Positions 1 through 5,877 of a DNA stretch of 6,179 nt are shown here, one piece after another; the stretch's first letter is position 1; each line of letters starts with the position of its first letter. Made by a program: the position numbers and the translations under genes. The stretch is from Bacteroidales bacterium. Lineage in GTDB: Bacteria; Bacteroidota; Bacteroidia; Bacteroidales; ML635J-15. Under the pieces are notes generated by a model that was not told the origin of the DNA, did no database searches, and saw only the letters and a list, made by a program, of their open reading frames with translations. The stretch lies in assembly GCA_007130555.1 (NCBI GenBank), contig SLSH01000414.1, positions 1 to 6,179 of the forward strand, given 5' to 3'.

Positions 1-139
1 AAATGAAAATGGAAAAATCAATATTATTATTGTAAATTATTGTATTAAGCTTATAAACAGATATATATGACAATAAAAGCAAGTGCGAAACTTTAATTTA
101 TAATTTTCACAATAACCATACTTCCTAAATCAAAAATCC

Positions 140-160
140 TTGTTCATTGTTCGTTATTCA
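140..160. repeat. three imperfect 7-bp tandem repeats
   Basis: Three consecutive heptamers read TTGTTCA, TTGTTCG and TTATTCA. The second and third units each differ from the first by one base. The tract sits about 60 bases upstream of the HD gene promoter. It is short and could be chance in AT-rich DNA. No function can be assigned from the sequence. Confidence 0.45.
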
Positions 161-221
161 ATTTTAAAATACCCAGATTTGTCCTATTGTTTTTTTAATT
201 TTCAAGAAATTAGAAACAGAA

Positions 222-250
222 TTGCAAATAAATAAAAAATAGTAACTTTG
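222..250 (+). promoter_or_regulatory. Bacteroidota-type promoter of the HD gene-lpxD unit
   Basis: TTG at 222-224 (preceded by A, so three of four bases of the TTTG form) is followed after 18 bases by TAACTTTG at 243-250. The latter matches the Bacteroidota -7 consensus TAnnTTTG exactly. Transcription would start a few bases after 250, leaving a leader of roughly 20 nucleotides before the TTG start at 276. The spacing is the same as in the promoter upstream of lpxC/fabZ. Being motif-based, the call would need mapping of the 5' end of the transcript to confirm it. Confidence 0.6.
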
Positions 251-275
251 TGCTGTTATTAAATCGTTTAGAATT

Positions 276-1487
276 TTGCCAAAAAATAAGAAAAAAATAA
301 TCAACGATCCTGTTTACGGATTTATAAATATCCCCGAAGGACTGATTTTTGATTTAATTGAACATAGATATTTCCAGAGATTACGGCGTATAAGACAATT
401 AGGATTAACTTATCTGGTATATCCCGGTGCTATTCATTCGCGTTTTCAACATTCAATCGGTGCAATGCACTTAACTTCACTCGCAATAGAAGTTCTAAGG
501 GGAAACGGACAGGAAATAACCGAAGCAGAAGCAGAAGGTTTAATGATTGCAGTTTTATTACATGATATCGGACATACTCCTTTTTCGCATGGGCTTGAAA
601 AAAACATTTTTTCAAATTTAAGCCACGAGGAATTCTCGTTAAAATTTATGAATATACTTAACGAAGAATTTAACAATAAACTTAGTTTGGCAATAAGTAT
701 TTTTAAGGGAGAATACAAAAAGAAATTTTTACATCAGCTTGTTTCGGGGCAATTAGACATGGACCGTCTTGATTATTTAAGAAGAGACAGCTTTTTTACC
801 GGTGTACACGAAGGAACAATAGGCTCGGACAGAATAATACAAATGCTTAAAGTAGTTGATGACAAGCTTGTTGTTGAGGCAAAGGGAATTTACAGTATCG
901 AGAAGTTTCTGATTGCAAGAAGACTGATGTACTGGCAGGTATATTTACATAAAACTGCATTAGCGGCAGAATTATTATTAGTAAAAATATTCGAAAGAGT
1001 AAAAGAATTATATAACAGAGCAGAAAAATTCGCCTGTTCCGAAATGTTTGCGGATTTTTTTGAATCAAATTTTAAAAATGATAAAGAATTAATAGAAAAA
1101 TATTCACAATTAGACGATTATGATATCTATTGGGTTATAAAACAATGGATAAATTGTGATGATAAAATTTTAAGTGAACTTTCAGCAAATCTTATCTATC
1201 GTAAATTACCAAAAATTATTTTAAGTAAAGAAAAATTTGATGAAGATTACATTAACACATTAAAAAATAAATTGCAGAAACAACTTAAAATTTCTGAACA
1301 TGAAGTAAAATATTTTTTATTTAACGGAAGTGTGTCAAACAATGCATACAGCAATATTGACGACAGAATTAATATATTATATAAAGATGAAATTATAGAT
1401 ATTTCGGATGCATCTGATATATTAAATTTATCAATATTAAGTAAAGTTATAAAAAAACATTATGTTTGTACTCCGAAAAATTTATAA
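276..1487 (+). CDS. HD-superfamily phosphohydrolase (dNTP triphosphohydrolase-like)
   Basis: This 403-residue protein belongs to the SAMHD1/dGTPase-like branch of the HD metal-dependent phosphohydrolases (COG1078 type). Relatives split dNTPs into deoxynucleoside and triphosphate; the substrate here is not known. The metal-binding set is complete: His59 (RFQHS), His96-Asp97 in HDIGH, and Asp163 in the DMDRLDY motif. His100, His105, Arg164, Tyr167 and Asp171 also match active-site positions of the family. The first 20 residues carry the usual INDPVYGFI opening. The start must be TTG at 276: the frame is open only from 246, there is no in-frame ATG before codon 64, and a later start would remove conserved sequence including His59. 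No signal peptide or membrane segment is seen, so it should be cytoplasmic. The C-terminal third is Lys/Asn/Ile-rich and less recognisable. lpxD follows 18 bases after its stop, suggesting cotranscription. A role in lipid A synthesis is not established. Confidence 0.88.
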   Translation: MPKNKKKIINDPVYGFINIPEGLIFDLIEHRYFQRLRRIRQLGLTYLVYPGAIHSRFQHSIGAMHLTSLAIEVLRGNGQEITEAEAEGLMIAVLLHDIGHTPFSHGLEKNIFSNLSHEEFSLKFMNILNEEFNNKLSLAISIFKGEYKKKFLHQLVSGQLDMDRLDYLRRDSFFTGVHEGTIGSDRIIQMLKVVDDKLVVEAKGIYSIEKFLIARRLMYWQVYLHKTALAAELLLVKIFERVKELYNRAEKFACSEMFADFFESNFKNDKELIEKYSQLDDYDIYWVIKQWINCDDKILSELSANLIYRKLPKIILSKEKFDEDYINTLKNKLQKQLKISEHEVKYFLFNGSVSNNAYSNIDDRINILYKDEIIDISDASDILNLSILSKVIKKHYVCTPKNL

Positions 1488-1505
1488 AAAAAATAAAAAT
1501 GCATT

Positions 1506-2534
1506 ATGAAATTTAGTGCCTGCCAAATTGCAAATTTATTAAAAGGTGAAGTTGACGGAAATCCTGATGTCATGGTAAGTCGGGTTTCAAAAATTGAAGA
1601 AGGAGAATCCGGAACAATTACTTTTCTCGCAAATGAAAAATTTACAAAATATATCTATACAACAAAAGCATCGGTAGTTTTAATAAACAGGTCTTTTGTT
1701 CCCGAAAAAAATATTAAATCAACACTTATAAAGGTTGACGACCCTTACAAGTCAATTGCACATTTATTGGAGATTTACAACAAGTGTATAGACAAACCTT
1801 CCGGAATTGAAAAAAATTCTTATATTGATAAATCTGTAAAAAAAGGCAAAAATATTTATGTCGGAACTTTCGCTTATATTGGTAAAAATGTAGTAATCGG
1901 CGATAATACTTTAATATTTCCCGGAACATTTATCGGCAATAATGTTAATATCGGCAGTAATACAATAATATATCCGTCTGTAAATATTTACGAAGACTGT
2001 ACGATAGGTAATAATTGTATAATTCATGCAGGTAGTGTTATAGGTTCGGATGGTTTTGGTTTTGCTCCTAATGAAAACAAAGAATTTGTAAAAATTGCAC
2101 AAATCGGAAATGTTATAATTGAAGACAATGTTGAAATCGGAGCACTTGTAACAATAGACAGAGCAACAATGGGCTCTACAATAATTCGTAAGGGTGTTAA
2201 ATTAGATAATCATAATCATGTTGCACATAATGTTGAAATAGGTGAAAATACGGTTATTGCTGCACAAACAGGAATTGCAGGAACTGCAAAAATCGGCAAA
2301 AACTGTATGATAGGCGGACAAGTAGGTATTTCTCCTCATGTTAAAATTGCAGACAATACAAAAATTGCATCCCAGTCGGGAATTACAAAAAGTATATTGA
2401 AAAAAAATACAATCATAATGGGCTCTCCTGCTTTTGATATGAAAGATTTTCATAAATCATATATTCATTTTAAAGCCCTTGATAAGATTAATAAAAGATT
2501 AGAAAAATTAGAAAAAAACAGAACAAAAAAATAA
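1506..2534 (+). CDS. lpxD: UDP-3-O-acylglucosamine N-acyltransferase LpxD
   Basis: LpxD transfers a 3-hydroxyacyl chain from ACP to the 2-amino group of UDP-3-O-acyl-glucosamine, the third step of lipid A synthesis, in the cytoplasm. The 342-residue length is normal. Residues 1-100 form the N-terminal uridine-binding domain, with the SRVSKIEEGE and ITFLANEKF segments typical of the family. Residues about 105-305 are hexapeptide repeats ([IV]G-N pattern) that build a left-handed beta helix and a trimer. The catalytic base is His241 in VAHNVEIG, equivalent to E. coli His239. His278 in GISPHVKI matches a second conserved histidine. The C-terminal tail, about 322-342, is charged and helical (LDKINKRLEKLEK), probably the usual C-terminal helix. 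The ATG at 1506 gives a full N-terminus; an ATG at 1499 is out of frame and stops at once. The leader is A-rich without a Shine-Dalgarno sequence. Its nearest promoter is that of the HD gene, 18 bases separating the two genes. Confidence 0.96.
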   Translation: MKFSACQIANLLKGEVDGNPDVMVSRVSKIEEGESGTITFLANEKFTKYIYTTKASVVLINRSFVPEKNIKSTLIKVDDPYKSIAHLLEIYNKCIDKPSGIEKNSYIDKSVKKGKNIYVGTFAYIGKNVVIGDNTLIFPGTFIGNNVNIGSNTIIYPSVNIYEDCTIGNNCIIHAGSVIGSDGFGFAPNENKEFVKIAQIGNVIIEDNVEIGALVTIDRATMGSTIIRKGVKLDNHNHVAHNVEIGENTVIAAQTGIAGTAKIGKNCMIGGQVGISPHVKIADNTKIASQSGITKSILKKNTIIMGSPAFDMKDFHKSYIHFKALDKINKRLEKLEKNRTKK

Positions 2535-2613
2535 TAACAAATTATTATCTGTTATTTCAAGAAACTACTCTCTCAAAACTAAGAACTTATAACATTATAT
2601 AGCACTAATTTTA

Positions 2614-2643
2614 TATTGTTTATTAACAATAAAATCCTTTTTT
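2614..2643 (+). terminator. possible weak terminator after lpxD
   Basis: TATTGTT (2614-2620) and AACAATA (2625-2631) form a seven-pair stem with a four-base loop, followed by six T residues at 2638-2643. Only one pair is G-C and the T run begins six bases after the stem, so efficiency is doubtful. Its position between lpxD and the next promoter is what favours it. Confidence 0.22.
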
Positions 2644-2665
2644 GAAAAATATTTAATTTATGATT

Positions 2666-2695
2666 TTTGTATTTTATTAATATGTGGTATATTTG
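2666..2695 (+). promoter_or_regulatory. Bacteroidota-type promoter of lpxC/fabZ-lpxA
   Basis: TTTG at 2666-2669 is followed after 18 bases by TATATTTG at 2688-2695. Both elements match the Bacteroidota -33 (TTTG) and -7 (TAnnTTTG) consensus fully. The start site should be near 2700, giving a leader of about 40 nucleotides to the ATG at 2743. The promoter lets lpxC/fabZ and lpxA be expressed apart from lpxD. Confidence 0.68.
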
Positions 2696-2742
2696 TTGCG
2701 GATAATTAAGAATTACTAAAAACTGATAATTTTCAGAACTAG

Positions 2743-4152
2743 ATGAAACAAAAAACAATAAAAAAAGAAGTCAGTTTAATAGGTTCAGGCTTACATAATG
2801 GTCAAAAAACGACATTAAAAATATTACCTGCACCTTCAAATACCGGATATGTTTTTATCAGAACCGATATTAAAAATAAGCCGCAAATAAAAGCAATCGT
2901 AGATAATGTTTCGGATACTTCGAGAAATACAACTATCAGTCAAAATGATGTAACGGTAAATACTGTAGAACACTTATTAGCGGCAACTTATGCTTTAGGT
3001 ATTGATAATGTTTATTTTGAAATAAATGGTCCTGAGGTACCTATTTTAGACGGCAGTGCAAAGTTTTTTGTGGAAGCTTATCATAAAGCCGGTATTATTG
3101 AACAAAATGCAAAACTTGAAATATATGATTTAACAGAAAACCTATCTTTTAAAGATGAAGAGAGAGATGTAGAACTTTCCGTTTATCCTGATAATTCTTT
3201 TAAAATAGATGTTTTAATTGATTATAAATCAGATTTTTTATCTAATCAATTTGCGACATTATGTAATATTAAAAATTTTACAAAGGATATATCAATTTGC
3301 AGAACTTTTGTATTTCTAAGCGAATTAGAGCCTTTATTAAGAATGGATCTTATAAAGGGAGGTGATTTGTATAATGCTATAGTAATTGTTGATAAAAAAT
3401 GTTCTCAAAAAGAATTAGACAGATTAGCAAAACTTTTTAACAAGCCAAGCGTTTCTATTCACAGCCGGGGAATTTTAAACAATATTAAACTACAATTTAA
3501 TAACGAACCTGCAAGACATAAACTGCTTGACCTTATTGGAGATCTGGCATTGACGGGCTACAGATTTAATGCTAATATAATTGCCCGTAAACCTGGTCAT
3601 TACGGAAATACTGAATTAGTAAAATTAATAAGGAATCATATATTATCAATTCAAAATAAATCAAATACAGATAAAAACAATATTCCGATATATAATTCTG
3701 ATGCTAAAACCATAATGGGTCTTAAAGAAATACAAAAACTACTGCCACATAGATTCCCGTTTTTATTTGTTGATAAAATAATTTCTTATAGCGAAAACGA
3801 AGTAATAGGGGTAAAAAATATTACAAATGATGAGTATTTTTTTCCGGGACATTTTCCAAACGAACCTGTAATGCCGGGAGTTTTACAAATAGAAGCCATG
3901 GCACAAACAGGTGGTATTCTCGTTTTAAAAACTGTTCCCGATCCTGAAAATTACCTTACTTTTTTCCTTAAAATTAATAATGTAAAATTTCGGCAAAAAG
4001 TTATTCCGGGAGATTCCCTGATAATGAAATTAACTTTGCTTGAACCTATTAAACGAGGAATTGCTCACATGAAAGGCGAAGCATTTGTTGACAATAAACT
4101 TGTAAGTGAAGCCGAAATGCATGCACAAATTATTAAACAAACTACTAAATAA
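2743..4152 (+). CDS. lpxC/fabZ: bifunctional UDP-3-O-acyl-GlcNAc deacetylase / 3-hydroxyacyl-ACP dehydratase (LpxC-FabZ fusion)
   Basis: One 469-residue chain joins two enzymes. Residues 1-300 are LpxC, the zinc deacetylase and committed step of lipid A synthesis. The GSGLHNG motif is at 14-20, Glu76-His77 in NTVEHLLAA, RTF at 187-189, His259 and Asp263 in RHKLLDLIGDL, and His286 in KPGHYGN. These correspond to E. coli zinc ligands His79, His238 and Asp242, the general base Glu78, and His265. A polar Asn/Lys/Asp-rich linker spans about 301-322. Residues 323-466 are FabZ, a hot-dog-fold dehydratase converting 3-hydroxyacyl-ACP to enoyl-ACP: LLPHRFPFLFVD is at 333-344, and the catalytic pair is His370 (FPGHFPNEP) and Glu384 (LQIEAMAQ), with the normal 14-residue spacing. 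All catalytic residues of both halves are present, so both should be active. The fusion is known from Bacteroidota. No signal peptide is seen, so it acts in the cytoplasm. It has its own promoter (2666-2695), and its stop codon overlaps the lpxA start. Confidence 0.96.
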   Translation: MKQKTIKKEVSLIGSGLHNGQKTTLKILPAPSNTGYVFIRTDIKNKPQIKAIVDNVSDTSRNTTISQNDVTVNTVEHLLAATYALGIDNVYFEINGPEVPILDGSAKFFVEAYHKAGIIEQNAKLEIYDLTENLSFKDEERDVELSVYPDNSFKIDVLIDYKSDFLSNQFATLCNIKNFTKDISICRTFVFLSELEPLLRMDLIKGGDLYNAIVIVDKKCSQKELDRLAKLFNKPSVSIHSRGILNNIKLQFNNEPARHKLLDLIGDLALTGYRFNANIIARKPGHYGNTELVKLIRNHILSIQNKSNTDKNNIPIYNSDAKTIMGLKEIQKLLPHRFPFLFVDKIISYSENEVIGVKNITNDEYFFPGHFPNEPVMPGVLQIEAMAQTGGILVLKTVPDPENYLTFFLKINNVKFRQKVIPGDSLIMKLTLLEPIKRGIAHMKGEAFVDNKLVSEAEMHAQIIKQTTK

Positions 4153-4154
4153 TG
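4150..4154 (+). promoter_or_regulatory. TAATG stop-start overlap joining lpxC/fabZ and lpxA
   Basis: The TAA stop of lpxC/fabZ (4150-4152) shares its last A with the ATG of lpxA (4152-4154). Such one-base overlaps usually mean translational coupling by terminating ribosomes. No separate promoter or ribosome site for lpxA is seen. Coupling is inferred from the overlap. Confidence 0.7.
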
Positions 4155-4934
4155 AACCAACCTTTAGCTTTTGTACACTCAGACGCAAAAATTGCCAGAA
4201 ACGTTGTAATAGAACCCTTTGTTACCATTCATAAAAACGTGGAGATAGGAGAAGGATCCTGGATTGGACCTAATGTTGTTATAATGGAAGGTTCCCGGAT
4301 AGGAAAAAATTGTAAAATTTTTCCGGGTGCAATTATTGGTGCTATTCCTCAAGACTTGAAATATAATGGCGAAGATTCCCTGGTAATTGTCGGAGACAAT
4401 ACCACGATAAGAGAATGTGCTACTTTAAACAGAGGTACTATTGCAAAGCAAAAAACAGTAGTCGGATCGAATTGTTTGTTAATGGCTTATGTTCATATAG
4501 CACATGATTGTAAAGTCGGAGATAATGTAATCTTAGTAAACGGAGTAAATCTTGGCGGAGAAGTAACTATTGACGATTATGCAATATTAAGTGCAAATAC
4601 TCTTGTACATCAATTTTGCCATATCGGGGCACATACTATTCTGGCAGGAGCATCACTGGTAGGAATGGATGTTCCGCCATACATTAAAGCTGCCAGATAC
4701 CCTCTGTCTTATGCAGGAATTAATTCTATCGGTCTGAGAAGAAGAAATTTCTCAAGCGAAAAAATATCCGAATTGCAACATATATACAGAATATTATACA
4801 ATAACGGAATGAATAATTCACAGGCTATCGAATTTATCGAAGCCGAACTTCCAGCCTCAAAAGAAAGAGACGAAATTATTTTATTTGTGAAAAATTCTAA
4901 ACGAGGAATTATTAAAGGATACTTTGATAAATAA
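4152..4934 (+). CDS. lpxA: UDP-N-acetylglucosamine O-acyltransferase LpxA
   Basis: LpxA moves a 3-hydroxyacyl chain from ACP to the 3-OH of UDP-GlcNAc, the first step of lipid A synthesis, as a cytoplasmic trimer. The 260-residue length is normal (E. coli 262). Residues about 5-180 are hexapeptide repeats of a left-handed beta helix; the rest is the helical C-terminal domain containing GLRRRNFS (194-201). The catalytic base is His118 in VHIAHDC, equivalent to E. coli His125. His115 and His153 match E. coli His122 and His160. QDLKYNGE at 67-74 matches the substrate-binding loop, with Lys70 as E. coli Lys76. Gly166 aligns with E. coli Gly173, the acyl-chain ruler, so a long chain (C14 or more) should fit rather than C10. 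Glu137 replaces E. coli His144 in my ungapped alignment. The gene overlaps lpxC/fabZ by one base and is the last plus-strand gene seen. The beta-barrel gene converges on it 63 bases downstream, with no clear terminator between them. Confidence 0.96.
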   Translation: MNQPLAFVHSDAKIARNVVIEPFVTIHKNVEIGEGSWIGPNVVIMEGSRIGKNCKIFPGAIIGAIPQDLKYNGEDSLVIVGDNTTIRECATLNRGTIAKQKTVVGSNCLLMAYVHIAHDCKVGDNVILVNGVNLGGEVTIDDYAILSANTLVHQFCHIGAHTILAGASLVGMDVPPYIKAARYPLSYAGINSIGLRRRNFSSEKISELQHIYRILYNNGMNNSQAIEFIEAELPASKERDEIILFVKNSKRGIIKGYFDK

Positions 4935-4997
4935 AATTATTATTATTTATTAGTACATGATAAAACTTTAATTTTTAATCACTATTTATTTTAAATC

Positions 4998-5756
4998 TCA
5001 AAAATAAACTTTCAAACCAACCAAAACACCTTGTCTGTCAGGAATCTTAACAATCGGAGCATCTTTTTTATAGACAGAACGCAATCCGAAATAATAATAA
5101 GGCTCTATTCTTGCGGAAAAATAATCTGTTATATAGTATTCTATTCCTACCGAAAAGCATAAAGACGGTAAGAATTGATAAATATTCCTATTTTCAATAC
5201 GGTAAATATCGTTATTTTTAAAATAATATGATTCCGATTTAATAAGTAAACCTGCAATAAATCCAAGACCTATATCAAAATCAAATTTATTTGTTTGAGC
5301 AATTACATAGTTAAATTTTAACGGGAATTCCAGATAATTATATGAAAAATCTTTAACAACAGTATCAATATTTATATTTGAATAATTAAAATTTACATTT
5401 TTTTTGTAAAGTGAATAAGCTGCTCCTGTTGAAAAAGTCCACCTGTTCATTCCTATTTGGCATATAATCATTATACTAAATGCTTTACGGTTTGATATTT
5501 CCAAATTTTCGGTATCATATTTTCGCCAGCCGGCATTAAAAGTTCCCGTTAAAATGGATAAAGCATCCGATTTACCTTCAATCCAAACCGTATCAATTTT
5601 CATTAGAGTATCGCGTACTGTTACTGTTTCATATACGGTTTCCGAAACACGAACTTGTACGGTGTCGGTTGGGGTTTGCGAAAAAACTTCAGTATTTATA
5701 AAAATTAAAATTATAAAAACTGCTATTATTTCATAATAATTATTACAGATTTTCAT
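4998..5756 (-). CDS. outer-membrane beta-barrel protein with a Thr/Val-rich N-terminal linker
   Basis: The 252-residue product begins with a signal peptide: a hydrophobic stretch at about 9-20, then EVFSQ, with cleavage probably before Gln27. There is no lipobox cysteine, so it is not a lipoprotein. Residues 28-60 form a low-complexity segment of repeated DTV and TVxxT units, seen also in other Bacteroidota exported proteins and probably a periplasmic linker. From about 65 to the end, alternating aromatic and polar residues form short strands (for example NYLEFPLKFNYV at 140-151 and SVGIEYYITDYFSARIEPYYYF at 202-223), and the chain ends in an aromatic KVYF. This fits the small eight-strand PorT/OMP_b-brl_2 type of barrel, to which I assign it by pattern only. 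The ligand and function are unknown. I cannot say that it is PorT itself. It converges on lpxA and lies downstream of the T9SS cargo gene, from which a terminator separates it. The ATG at 5756 gives a proper signal peptide. Confidence 0.82.
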   Translation of the reverse strand: MKICNNYYEIIAVFIILIFINTEVFSQTPTDTVQVRVSETVYETVTVRDTLMKIDTVWIEGKSDALSILTGTFNAGWRKYDTENLEISNRKAFSIMIICQIGMNRWTFSTGAAYSLYKKNVNFNYSNINIDTVVKDFSYNYLEFPLKFNYVIAQTNKFDFDIGLGFIAGLLIKSESYYFKNNDIYRIENRNIYQFLPSLCFSVGIEYYITDYFSARIEPYYYFGLRSVYKKDAPIVKIPDRQGVLVGLKVYF

Positions 5757-5779
5757 ATTCTTTTTAAAGATTTTTTTCG

Positions 5780-5787
5780 CAAAAATA
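5780..5787 (-). promoter_or_regulatory. candidate -7 element of the beta-barrel gene
   Basis: On the minus strand this reads TATTTTTG, an exact TAnnTTTG match, 23 bases upstream of the ATG at 5756. The expected -33 position (about 5806-5809) reads GGGC on the minus strand, inside the terminator stem, and not TTTG. The promoter is therefore half-supported; AT-rich DNA can produce this octamer by chance. Confidence 0.4.
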
Positions 5788-5800
5788 AATATTTTTTTAA

Positions 5801-5827
5801 AAAAAGCCCTTAAAAAAAGGGCTTTTT
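5801..5827 (-). terminator. strong intrinsic terminator of the T9SS cargo gene
   Basis: AAAAAGCCCTT (5801-5811) and AAGGGCTTTTT (5817-5827) form a perfect 11-pair stem with a five-base loop and four G-C pairs at its core. Read on the minus strand, the GGGC arm is followed by seven T residues, a proper intrinsic terminator 51 bases after the cargo stop codon. The plus strand also gives a T run after the hairpin, so it may work in both directions. Confidence 0.85.
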
Positions 5828-5877
5828 GTTTAAAAGTTGATTCGGGAGGGTATAAACAATATATAAATGCGAGAATT

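Larger units (their letters stand above)
1..275. other. AT-rich non-coding region upstream of the HD gene
   Basis: No convincing gene is visible on either strand. The only plus-strand ATG reading near the left edge (3-35) stops after ten codons. The stretch holds a short heptamer repeat (140-160) and, at its right end, the promoter of the HD gene (222-250). I found no tRNA-like or strongly folded GC-containing structure. The neighbouring gene on the left lies outside the window, so its orientation is unknown. Confidence 0.6.
2535..2742 (+). other. intergenic region between lpxD and lpxC/fabZ
   Basis: This 208-base AT-rich gap divides the lipid A cluster into two transcription units. No open frame of note lies in it. 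It holds a weak hairpin followed by a T run (2614-2643) and a strong promoter match (2666-2695). The predicted leader of lpxC/fabZ from about 2700 to 2742 is roughly 40 nucleotides and shows no obvious riboswitch-like fold. Confidence 0.7.

Noticed and set aside
3..35. Ten-codon ATG frame at the left edge
   Set aside because: Too short, with no promoter or context to support a gene.
446..718. Minus-strand open frames within 430-718 and 847-1068
   Set aside because: They lie opposite the well-supported HD gene, have no recognisable domain and no upstream promoter match, and look like antisense by-products of its codon pattern.
1499..1516. ATG seven bases upstream of the lpxD start
   Set aside because: It is out of frame and reaches a stop after five codons; the ATG at 1506 gives the full LpxD N-terminus.
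1815..2420. Repetitive [IV]G-N pattern in lpxD, and the similar one in lpxA, as DNA repeats
   Set aside because: The periodicity is the hexapeptide repeat of the beta-helix protein fold; the DNA copies are diverged and are not a CRISPR or tandem array.
1726..2453. Three minus-strand open frames opposite lpxD (1726-1929, 1911-2102, 2202-2453)
   Set aside because: Their Cys/Asn/Tyr-rich translations mirror the hexapeptide-repeat codons of lpxD; they resemble no family.
2533..2556. Inverted repeat AATAACA / TGTTATT just after lpxD
   Set aside because: Seven pairs with one G-C, a ten-base loop and no T tract after it; expected by chance in such AT-rich DNA.
4927..4950. AT-only inverted repeat at the end of lpxA (ATAAATAA / TTATTTAT)
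   Set aside because: The eight-pair stem has no G-C pair, includes the stop codon and has no clean T run, so I do not call it a terminator.
5554..5736. Plus-strand open frame of 60 codons opposite the beta-barrel gene
   Set aside because: Its Thr/Val/Ser-rich translation is the antisense of the DTV-rich linker and signal peptide region; the minus-strand reading has a proper signal peptide and barrel.
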